A stretch of 64,000 bases of DNA from Tribonema minus (lineage: Eukaryota > Sar > Xanthophyceae > Tribonematales > Tribonemataceae): NCBI GenBank assembly GCA_017506865.1, contig JAFCMP010000101.1:620001-684000 (forward strand), given 5' to 3'. The position numbers and the translations under genes were made by a program. Below, one piece after another: positions 17,901 to 25,618 of the stretch (position 1 is its first letter; each line of letters opens with the position of its first letter). The notes beneath the pieces are model-generated. The model was given only the letters and a program-made list of their open reading frames with translations. It did not search any database and was not told the origin of the DNA.

Positions 17901-20900
17901 ACCGCAGTGGAGTGGGCGAGCTCCGCACAGGCGGCAGCGGCGCAGCAGCGCTCTGCAGCGGCAGCGGCGTCTGAGGACGCCGCGCATGCGGCAGCGGCTA
18001 GTGGGAGCAATGCTGCAGCGGCAGCATCAGTGACAAGCGATACAGCGGCGCAGCCCGCGCACGCGGCAGGCGCCGCCGCGGCGGCGCCAGCGCGCGCTGG
18101 GAGGGAGGAGCACATCTTTGTGCTGGACCTGCGCACTGACATTATGCGCTGCGAGGCGGAGCCGGAGGGTGACGCCGGCAGCAGCGCTGACGCGACTATT
18201 GCGAAGGGCGCAGCAGCCGTGCGAGAGGCGCTGCAGCAACACCTCGGTGAGGCCGTTGACTTTGAGCCTAGTGGGAGCGCAAAAGTACACATTCCTGACA
18301 GCGGCGGCTTAAGTTTGGGGTCATACGTTCACGAAGACCCTAAGGTTAATGCTGCTTTGGCTGAGGCACGCAAGCACTTGCCAGACTACATGCTGGCAGT
18401 GCGCGTTGACCTGCAGGGATGGGACGTTGATCAGGTGGCGTGTTTGTGCCTACTGCTCGCTCAGTACAGCAGCAAAATGTTCTCAAAAGACAAGTGGGAC
18501 ATAGGGCATTGTAACACATTGCCCTTCCGCTTTGATCTCAAAGAGGGCAGCACACCGCACCATGACCGTCCATATAGGTACTCTCCTGCAATGACGGCTC
18601 TGGTCAAGGTCGAAATCGATAAGCTGCTGGCTGCTGGCATCATCCGCCCTTCCAACTCTGAGTGGGCATCCCCAGTGGTGGCAGTGCTCAAGCCTGATGG
18701 CACTGCCCGAATCACCGTCAACTACAAGAAGCTGAACGCCCAGACCAAGATCCCCCAGATCCCCATTCCCAACATAGAGGATCTTCTCAATAGTTTGGGG
18801 GGCTCAAAGGTCTTCACCACCATGGACATCACCAGTGGGTACTTCACTAGTGCCATAGATGCAGACAGCATCCCCCTCACTGCCATGGTCACGTCGTTTG
18901 GCTTGTATGAGTGGCTACGGTGCCCACAGGGGGCAGCGGGGGCGCCAGGGCACTTTACACGCCTCATGCAGATGGTGCTTTCCGGCCTAGAGCGCGTCCA
19001 GCCCTACATTGACGACGTCATTGTGCACTCTACATCCACGGCTCAGCACCTCGACGACCTCAAAGCCCTTTTTCAGCGCCTAGAGCATCATGGGATGAAG
19101 CTAGCCCCCAGCAAGCTGCACATAGGGTGTAAGCACATCAAGTTCCTGGGGCACATTGTGGGCGTTGATGGCATCAGGCCAGATCCATCCAAAGTTCAAG
19201 CCCTACTTGAGATGCCCATCCCCTGCAACATCTCTCAGCTGCGTGCGTGGCTTGGCCTCGCAAACTACTACCGGCGATTTATTCAGAACATGGCCAAGCT
19301 GGTAGCATCGCTCACCCATCTGATGGCCAAGGGGGTGGACTTCATAGTTGGCAGTGCTCAACAGCAAGCCATCCGCGAGGTCAACGAAGCCCTGGCGCTT
19401 CACACTTGCATGCAGTACCCCGACTACGCGCGCGCCAGCACAGGCGAGCGCCCCTTTGTCCTTGCCACAGACGCATGCAAGGAGGGCTTTGGCGCAGTGC
19501 TCTCGCAGGCCAACAACGACGGCGCGGAGCAACCGATCGCCTTCACATCTTGCGCGACTCTACCCAATGAGCGCAACTGGTCTACTACCGACCTTGAAGC
19601 CGGCGCCATCGTCTTCGGCATCAAGAAGTTCAAACACATCCTGTGGGGGACGCCGTTTGTCCTCTACACCGACCACCGCGCTCTTCAGTACATCGACAGC
19701 CTTCGCGAGCGCACCGCGCGCGGCGCGCGCTGGAGCGAGTTCCTCAGCGCCTTCAACATCACCATTCGCTACAAGAAGGGCGCGTCACACGGCAATGCCG
19801 ACGGGCCAAGCCGCAATCCTGTCCCTGCTACACCACAAGATGCAGAGGAGAGCGAGCGCGAGCGGCTGCTCGAGGCGTACTGCCTGCAGGCCCACGAGTG
19901 GGAGCGGCTGGAGGCATTTGCAACAGCAGAGTACATCAACATCTGCACGGAGGTGGTAGCAGCGCTTCAAGGAGGGGGAGAGGAGCAGATTTCCGCGCTT
20001 GCTGAGGCGGCAGACGCTGAGGCGGGTGCATGGGAGTGCTTCGCTGAGCATCCTCAACTGGGCGTCATGACGCCTGGTGACTGGCAGCGAGAGCAGCGCG
20101 CAGATGCTCAGCTGGGGCCAATTTGCAACATGCTGCTTGGAGCAGGACTGCCAGCAGACGCGGCGCTTGCAGCCCAGGTACAGAAATGGGCCTTGCAGTG
20201 CAGCCTTGTCGTCTGCGGCAACGCTCAGCTCTTGGTGCACAACACCCCCGAATCCCCGCTTCCACAGCTTGCCATTCCCCGGTCCATTAGGGATCAAGTT
20301 CTTGAGGCGATGCACGGCTCAGCTTGGGCAGGCCACCAGGGCATTAAACGCACATTGGAGCGCACCCGCGCGCACTGCTGGTGGCCCTCTTGGACCCTAG
20401 ACGTCAACTACTGGGTTAATCATTGCTGGCCCTGCCAAGCGTTCAAGCACACCGGCAAGCTGTCTCGCTGGCCCACTATATGGCGCGAGAGGCCCCCCTA
20501 CGCCTTTCATAGCCTAGCGCTTGACCACTTCGGCCCCCTACCCCTCAGTGCTGGCGGCTTCATGTACATACTGGTGGTGATGTGCCTGTTTTCGGGCTGG
20601 GTGTGGTGCTATCCCATCAAGCCTGGGGACTACAGTGCTGCTGGCACAGCTGAAGTTTTAGTCAACCAGCACAGCACTCGTCACGGTCCCCCTTCTAAGC
20701 TCCTCAGCGACCGCGGCAGCCTCTTCATGGCAGAGCTTTCTCAAGCTGTCTACAAGCAGATGGGCGTCAAGAAGCTTTCCACTACCGCATACCACCCTGA
20801 GTGCAACGGCAAGTGTGAGCGTTTCATGCAGGAGCTAGCCCAGATGCTCGCCATGTTAGTTGATAGTGCCAAGAACAATTGGGCGGACTGGCTACCTCAT

Positions 20901-22241
20901 ATCAGTTTTGCCCACAACACTGCCTACAACCGCGCCACCGGCGCAACCCCCTTCCTTCTGGCTACTGGTCGCGAGGCCGCCGTCGCACTACACCTCATAC
21001 TGGGCAAGCTTCAACAGCCCTTGGTCAAGCCTGGCACACATCCTTCAGTGTCACAGCTAGTGTTCGACATCCTTGAGCGGCAGCGCTCAGCCAACACCAT
21101 TGCCAACCAACGTCATGCGCTGCGACGGGCTAAGGTGCTCCGCGAGAACACCGAGATCGCGGAGGCATTTGGACTACGTCAGTCGTTCAGCGCTGGTGAG
21201 CGAGTGTGGTACTACCATGTGCCGCGCACGCATACGGCATCTGCAGACACGGAGCCGGCACCAGTGGCGGGGGAGTTCAACAAGGCGAAGCGCACACTCT
21301 TTAGCAAGAAGCTCTTGGATAGATGGCATGGGCCCTATAGCATAATATTAGCGGGCCCGGCGGAGAGCGGCGGGGAGCGTGTGCAGGCCGGGTGTCTTCT
21401 GGTGGACATCAACGGACGGCCTACGCGCATATCGATGCGCCTCACCAAGAAGTGTCGCGACCCTAGCGACATGCGGCAGCAGCCGGAAACGTTGCCTGCG
21501 GGCTTCTCTCGCTACCTGCTGGCGAAGCACTGGAGCGGGCATTCACCTGGCTCACTCTCTACTGACGACGTTGCTGCTCACAACTTCCAGCGGCACGGCG
21601 TAGAGGCGATACTTCAACATCGTGTAGCGGCGGCAGCGCGCGGGCGGGGGCACCGCCTACAGTACCTAATACGCTGGGAGGGTGCAACCAGCGGGGGGAT
21701 AGTTGACTCGTGGGAGGACTCCGAGCAGCTAGATGAGTGCCCCCAAGTACTCGAGGAGTACTGGTCTACATTAAACAAGGCCATTGCCTGTCGCGACATT
21801 ACAGTGGCGGGCTCAAACACTCAGGTGGTCAAGCGTCAGCTGCGACGCGCCGTCAAGGCGCGGGGCGTTGGCGGCGTTCTGGCCCAATGTGGTGCGGGCT
21901 CGTATGAGCTTGCGCCTCTGGCGGAGGCGTTACTCCAGCCACCTGCGACATCGGTGTTGCAGAGTGCAGCTATCAGCGGACTGCAGCTTATGGCTGTTTT
22001 CAAGTTCACGGAGCCAAGCGGCGAAGAGCACCTTACTTGGTGTGAGGGCGAGCTCACAGGCGTAGTCTCAAAGGGGAAGACAAGGCGTACACAGATAGCT
22101 CATAGGGTGTTCTGGATTGTTGAAGGGGTGTATCAGACCCTAGTACTGGACCCTAGCTTGTACAACACGCGCCCAGATGCATCGAATGGTTCTTGGTTCC
22201 TAGTTGGCACACAAGCCCAGCTGGAATCATTGCATGTGTAG
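14925..22241 (+). CDS. Chromovirus Pol polyprotein with embedded DNA methyltransferase
   Basis: The 2,438-codon frame has these domains. Retropepsin covers residues about 120-225 (D128-T-G-A-S). Cytosine-C5 methyltransferase covers 368-690. An Ala-rich repeat linker spans 745-1058. Reverse transcriptase is at 1225-1400 (D1301, YIDD 1361-1364). RNase H follows (D1516, E1558, D1583). Integrase has a zinc-binding H1797/H1804/C1834/C1837 and catalytic D1867, D1929 and E1965 (D35E spacing). A chromodomain lies at about 2225-2280 (VEAILQHR, YLIRWEG, SWEDSEQL). An unassigned tail of about 158 residues follows. The order PR-RT-RH-IN-chromodomain marks a chromovirus. The methyltransferase is the added module, with no stop or intron around it. 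RNase H has SCATL where SRATL is usual, so this copy may be slightly impaired. The ATG at 14,925 is the first in frame, but the frame is open upstream, consistent with Gag-Pol read-through. Confidence 0.93.
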   Translation: MPSRWMRLNLSRSGGSGRRRQPSIDEVLDGEAGLTAVEIAMAEEARTVERCFEILAMWAPEDGADDGAVLAYYAEVAAMEAAVLPVPQQASMPNVRGKLYTDVHSRFKARLRSARALRCKFSRDILWDTGASVTAIREQAFRKLVASGAIEQRDVHHLSKPRAVAGVDTSKKPQRVTHAVALHFEADGPDGVAFTQLALIVPHLPHDIIIGRDHISRHKWHASHSGSGPTYVYGEPSAEPTPSFSPKVPVYTYGEERDWVAVVRVATELDGLEHGVQTVWVQVMESDGITPVVSCPGELDTAHVTIAEEFLNHMYTRELTVGLHAKPVKLEQRGEPVSLPRGTVLGKARPLREVTDSVLERDPNARATAVDVYCGAGGLAEGLQPYLNVKLAVDSEERALRIYKENHPHTDVRRRDMADPSTRAELIADMRRLRAEVLLGGPPCQKFSTAGEGETALGMEHLYYMLEVAMGAETCRLLQIENVPGLRAAPELAEFLRCAAHGGFTVQQELVITGADSRIAQTRTRVFWLLGRPGTGEHDSARMQASMHQAVQLLTYAKQQAEYDTVRNVTSDVLDSNGQRRDFFATVGRNTKAKQVHSMDGPAPTIRGCTYRRNLQPNIDVRPQDATQDPAEHARAEYLPWHALRAIHSFPTSYKWDAPEPPDVTAYSQMLANAVCPQMADLLGGILLQSGLLHDVVDQAAASSLPDPVQTLINSGTHHAFGKYGVALAQEARRRVARGARAPQAQAAAAAAAPASAATAAPASAAAAEPASAAAAAAYTGIARSAPRAAAAAPQGAAQSAAAPRSSATKETSSGPLHGDTAAAAQAAAACRGAAAASVPAGTVRAAAQAASGAAHKEVAQATVARRSAATAAAPEGAAPVAARAAGVAAASAHASRAPVTPGSAAAAAAPVGAAPAAARAVSSVAPASATQAADAQRSAAVAAAPTGAAPVAAYADSAAAPTSAAHGVATQQSTAAAAAHAGAEPVAVHMATAVEWASSAQAAAAQQRSAAAAASEDAAHAAAASGSNAAAAASVTSDTAAQPAHAAGAAAAAPARAGREEHIFVLDLRTDIMRCEAEPEGDAGSSADATIAKGAAAVREALQQHLGEAVDFEPSGSAKVHIPDSGGLSLGSYVHEDPKVNAALAEARKHLPDYMLAVRVDLQGWDVDQVACLCLLLAQYSSKMFSKDKWDIGHCNTLPFRFDLKEGSTPHHDRPYRYSPAMTALVKVEIDKLLAAGIIRPSNSEWASPVVAVLKPDGTARITVNYKKLNAQTKIPQIPIPNIEDLLNSLGGSKVFTTMDITSGYFTSAIDADSIPLTAMVTSFGLYEWLRCPQGAAGAPGHFTRLMQMVLSGLERVQPYIDDVIVHSTSTAQHLDDLKALFQRLEHHGMKLAPSKLHIGCKHIKFLGHIVGVDGIRPDPSKVQALLEMPIPCNISQLRAWLGLANYYRRFIQNMAKLVASLTHLMAKGVDFIVGSAQQQAIREVNEALALHTCMQYPDYARASTGERPFVLATDACKEGFGAVLSQANNDGAEQPIAFTSCATLPNERNWSTTDLEAGAIVFGIKKFKHILWGTPFVLYTDHRALQYIDSLRERTARGARWSEFLSAFNITIRYKKGASHGNADGPSRNPVPATPQDAEESERERLLEAYCLQAHEWERLEAFATAEYINICTEVVAALQGGGEEQISALAEAADAEAGAWECFAEHPQLGVMTPGDWQREQRADAQLGPICNMLLGAGLPADAALAAQVQKWALQCSLVVCGNAQLLVHNTPESPLPQLAIPRSIRDQVLEAMHGSAWAGHQGIKRTLERTRAHCWWPSWTLDVNYWVNHCWPCQAFKHTGKLSRWPTIWRERPPYAFHSLALDHFGPLPLSAGGFMYILVVMCLFSGWVWCYPIKPGDYSAAGTAEVLVNQHSTRHGPPSKLLSDRGSLFMAELSQAVYKQMGVKKLSTTAYHPECNGKCERFMQELAQMLAMLVDSAKNNWADWLPHISFAHNTAYNRATGATPFLLATGREAAVALHLILGKLQQPLVKPGTHPSVSQLVFDILERQRSANTIANQRHALRRAKVLRENTEIAEAFGLRQSFSAGERVWYYHVPRTHTASADTEPAPVAGEFNKAKRTLFSKKLLDRWHGPYSIILAGPAESGGERVQAGCLLVDINGRPTRISMRLTKKCRDPSDMRQQPETLPAGFSRYLLAKHWSGHSPGSLSTDDVAAHNFQRHGVEAILQHRVAAAARGRGHRLQYLIRWEGATSGGIVDSWEDSEQLDECPQVLEEYWSTLNKAIACRDITVAGSNTQVVKRQLRRAVKARGVGGVLAQCGAGSYELAPLAEALLQPPATSVLQSAAISGLQLMAVFKFTEPSGEEHLTWCEGELTGVVSKGKTRRTQIAHRVFWIVEGVYQTLVLDPSLYNTRPDASNGSWFLVGTQAQLESLHV
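16026..16994 (+). other. DNA cytosine-C5 methyltransferase domain (plus copy)
   Basis: The domain spans residues 368-690 of the polyprotein. Motif I is DVYCGAGGLAEGL (371-383, AdoMet binding). Motif IV is GGPPCQKFS with catalytic C444. Motif VI is ENVPGL (481-486). Motif VIII is QTRTRVFWLLG (521-531). A motif IX-like stretch is MDGPAPTIRGC (599-609), and motif X has ANAV (672-675) where GNAV is usual. All six core motifs are in canonical order, with a variable stretch (532-598) where the target-recognition domain should lie. The GL-x-EGL form of motif I resembles eukaryotic DNMT1/CMT-type enzymes more than typical bacterial ones. The domain should transfer a methyl group from S-adenosylmethionine to cytosine C5. 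Sequence specificity is not readable. Confidence 0.92.
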
Positions 22242-22423
22242 TCACACGGTCATGTGCTTGGTAGAGACCCCGGCGTGTGAGAGGCGTCTTGTGCGGCATG
22301 CCTTTGCATATTGACTGCGTTTGCACAGGAGTCATTGCAATGTGTAGCATTGGCTTGCGAGTCATGTTGCATATGTGTAGTGGGTCCCCCTTGCAGTACC
22401 CTTTCCAATCTAGGGGGGGTGAC
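22242..22423 (+). other. 3' untranslated region and polypurine tract, outer element
   Basis: This is non-coding sequence between the pol stop and the right LTR. It ends in CTAGGGGGGGTGAC directly before the LTR, which is the expected plus-strand primer. It is repeated in inverse at 7,122-7,303. Confidence 0.7.
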
Positions 22424-22631
22424 TGTGGTGACACTGGATGTTGGAGTGTCACCTGTAACTGTTACGGTTGGCAGTTACGAGTTGTTCGTTGTTGTTTGTT
22501 TGGCTCAGACAAGAGCAGCAGCCCCAGAATACACATAGCACAGTTCGGTCAGCTGTGTTGTGTGTGGGTGTCTTCTCTGCATTGTTCCCTGCACTTGCTG
22601 AAGTGTAGTACGGAGACTAGTTGTTTCATCA
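22424..22631 (+). repeat. Right LTR of the chromovirus
   Basis: This is 208 bp, identical by eye to 308-515, and followed directly by the AGGG target duplication (22,632-22,635). Part of it reads antisense as an artificial C-terminus of the interrupted LINE ORF2. Confidence 0.92.
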
Positions 22632-25585
22632 AGGGCCGCTGCAGCCTCATCGCTGCCGCTGCGCAGCTGCTGCAGGCAGGTAGCTATCTGGGTGAAGGTG
22701 AAGCCATAGCGGGCATGCTCTAGGACGCGGCTGCGTGCCGCGACTGGAAATGCCGCCAGTGCCGGCCCCATGCACTCGAGGGAACGTGCAGCAAATGCGG
22801 CACATGCACGGGGCGCCGCGCCCAGCACGCCAAAGCCACCACTCCCCAGCCGCAGATGCACGCGTACCTGCTGATGTGCTGGTAGCGTCACTGGGGCCTC
22901 GCCACCCCAGTCGGCGCCGCGTACCCATGCCACTGCCGCCGCCCACAGAGAGGGCGGCGCCGCCGCCGCCGAAACCGCCGGCGGGCCGCGGCAATCGTCA
23001 CCCGCCGCCGGCGCGCGCTGGTGGGCCGGCGGCGTAAGACCCGCCGATGGCTCCTGCGCCAGCGCGGCCACGGCCGCTAGCGTGATGGCGTCGAAGCGCC
23101 GTAGCTCCTCGTGCGTGAGGGATGGCGCTGTATTGCGCGAGACATGCCCTGCGCGGGCGGGGACGGCAAGACGCAGAATGGAGAAGGCAGCCTGCACATC
23201 CTCCATCTGCACAAGCTCCGCAACCAGGCGGTCGGTGCCGGGGGCACGAAGGGTCGCCGCCACTTGCGCGCGCACGAAGCCCTCGGTGCCGACCGGCACC
23301 CCCATCAGCGTGATGCCGTCGTCACATACTGGTACGGGGACATTGGCGGCGGCAAAGACGGCGGCGGCGCGCTCGCGGGCGCCGCCTGAGGCCGGCACCA
23401 CCGCCGCGCATTTCGTGACGTTGACCTGAATGTTGAGCTCGCTCAGCGCCTGTTGTATGAAGCAGAACGCGCGGCCAACGTGGTCGAGCACCGGCGCGTC
23501 ACAGCTGGGCGTCATGATGGTGAGGTCATCGAGGTAGCCCGGAAGCGCCAGTTGCGGGAACTTGGCGCGGGCAGCCACCATGGTGCCGCGCAGTGCCAGC
23601 GCGAACAGCAGCGGCCCCAATGGGTCGCCCTGCTGCACGCCCTGTTGGGAGAGGATGATGGCGGCGTCGGCGTGCCCATCTAGGCCAAATTGTAGCCAAG
23701 GGGCCCGGCCGGGGCCGTAGATGTGCTCGACGTAGCCGTACAGGCCAGGCAGATGCTCGGCCACCGCGGTGAGGACTGCCGAGCGCGACAGCGCGTTGAA
23801 GGCATTACTGCCGTCAATGGCAAGGAGCACGCCGCCGCACTCATGCGTGAGCTGCGCCATGAGCGCCACTCTCTCTGCGCCCCCCCGCGCGCCGACCCCA
23901 AACTGGCCAATTGGTTCCAGCAGCGCGGAGACGCGGTCCCGGGTGTCCGTGCAGAAGGTGCGGGCGAACAGGCGGCGGATGGTGTCGCCGCACGCGATGG
24001 GGCGCGCCTTCTCGCCCACAGCGCTGAGGCGCGCGGCCGCGTGAAGGCGCCAAAAGGGGGCGGGCAGCGCGGCGGGGGTGGAGTACACCGCGGTACCCAG
24101 CCACGCCAGCAGCTCAAGGAGCCAGTCAACCGTGCGCCCCGACGTGTGCGCCGTGTGCCGGACGCACTGCTGGAGGTGGGAGTTGCGCAGCCCAGAGGGA
24201 CCGGCGGCCGAGCCAGGGTTGGCGGCGAGGATGGCCTCGCGTAGCCCGTCCGCCGTGAATGAAGCGCAGTTGAGTGGTGCCGGCGCCGCCAGCGCCGCCG
24301 CCGCCACCAAGCTGCGCGCCCGCGATGCCGCGGCATCCAGCTTCGCAGACGCATCGCCAGCTGGGTGTTTAGCCTGCAGTTTATGCAAGGTAGCAGAGTC
24401 GCGGGGGGCAGATGTGTCAGCACCCTCCGCCAGCAGCCGCGCGGCGCGCCCGACGCCGCCCGGCTGCCGCGCCGTCGCCGCCGCGCGTTCCCGCACTGCC
24501 GCCGCCGCCTCCGTCATAGACCTAGCGCGGCGCGTGCACGCACGGGCGGCGCCGCGGCGGCAGAAGGCCAGCGCTGTGCGCGTGAGCAGGTCCAGGTCGC
24601 CTGCCACGAAGGCCGCAAAACGGTGCGCCCGCGGCAGGGAGCCGTCGGGTACAAGCAGCAGGCACGGCAGCAGATGCAGCAGCTTGCACCATGCACCGGC
24701 TGTGGCGGACGCCTGTGCCGCTGCCTCAACCCCGTGTGCCTGCGCTACCGCCGTCTGCGCTTCCCGGAGGCCCGCCAGCGTGGCCGTCAAGGCGGCTGTG
24801 AAGTCCGAGCGGTGCTCCAGGCGAATGCGGCGGCCGACCACCAGTTGCTGCTGCAGAACATAGTCAAAGGAGAGGTCGTCAAGCGCTGCGCGCGCGGGCG
24901 AGAGCGGCGCCAGCGTCCAGAGCGGAAGCGCGCTGCGCCATGTTGGCCCTGCCGCAGCCACAGCGGCAGCTGCGCGGGCGCCGGGGCCGCGCGCGCCGCC
25001 GCTGGCTGTAGAGAGGGGGAGGATGGGGGGCAGAGGCGCGACGCGGGGCCCGTGTGGCCGCTGCGTTGCGGCCGCCCCCCGGGACTTGTACAGGTGGTCG
25101 CGCTGGTGCAATTTCGTGCGCACGCACCCTGGCTCGCCGCACGAGGCGCATGCGCAGAGTAGCAGCTCGGGTTCCACGGCGTAGTAGGTGCCCGCGCCGG
25201 CTCGGTGGAGAGTCAAACACTCATCGTCGACCGCCTGCATACGCGCGAGAAAGTCGGCAGGCACATTCGGATGCTCGCGGCGCTGGTGATCCGCCAGCGT
25301 CGTGGCGATGCGGCGCGCCAGCGCCAGCGACGCCGACGTCTGCGCCGTGAGCGTGTTCGCCTCCCCGTTCCGGCGGAGGCGCGGTTTGGGCACTGGCACC
25401 CGAAAGAGGCAGCCAGTGTCATATAAAGGGCAGCGCGGATAGATGGCAGCTGTTGCAGGCTGAGCGGGCGCCTGCACTGCCTCAGGCTGCGCAGGGTCTA
25501 TGCCCGCCGCGGCAGCCGCTGCTGCAGCAGCAGCTGCCGCAATGGCCGCCGGTGCGGCTCCCCCTGAAGTAGAGTCAGACATCAT
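22632..25585 (-). CDS. LINE ORF2, reverse transcriptase (interrupted)
   Basis: The frame starts at ATG 25,585, 33 bases after the ORF1 stop. An N-terminal Ala-rich leader is followed by a possible zinc finger: CPLYDTGC (C-X6-C), with HQRREH (H-X4-H) about 50 residues later. A second Cys-rich patch is CACASCGEPGC. The reverse transcriptase has the usual order: EKARPIACGDTIRRLFART, a catalytic block IDGSNAFNALSR, GVQQGDPLGPLLFALAL, and YLDDLTIM as the catalytic box. The thumb region ends RVHLRLGSGGFGVLG. No apurinic-type endonuclease precedes the reverse transcriptase, so a C-terminal restriction-like endonuclease (CRE/R2-like group) is possible but unseen. The LTR element splits the frame after ...DEAAAAL, and the rest is at 307-1. 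Confidence 0.88.
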
Positions 25586-25618
25586 TACGGTGGATGAGGG
25601 GAGCGCCGCACCGGCGGC

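Larger units (their letters stand above)
308..22631 (+). mobile_element. Nested chromovirus complex carrying a DNA methyltransferase
   Basis: A 22.3 kb Ty3/gypsy-type complex is bounded by 208-bp LTRs in direct orientation, starting TGTGG and ending TCATCA, with a 4-bp target duplication. The outer, plus-strand element consists of LTR, gag (576-3,835), an Ala-rich pre-pol linker (3,836-5,180), then pol (14,925-22,241) and LTR. Its middle is interrupted by about 9.2 kb (5,181-14,347). That insert contains a short plus-strand gag duplicate followed by a minus-strand, circularly permuted copy (pol, LTR, gag). Direct repeats of about 465 bp (4,715-5,180 and 14,348-14,808) flank the insert. Apparently identical outer LTRs and few amino-acid differences between the two pol copies imply recent activity. 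An assembly artefact of the inverted section cannot be excluded from sequence alone. Confidence 0.85.
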
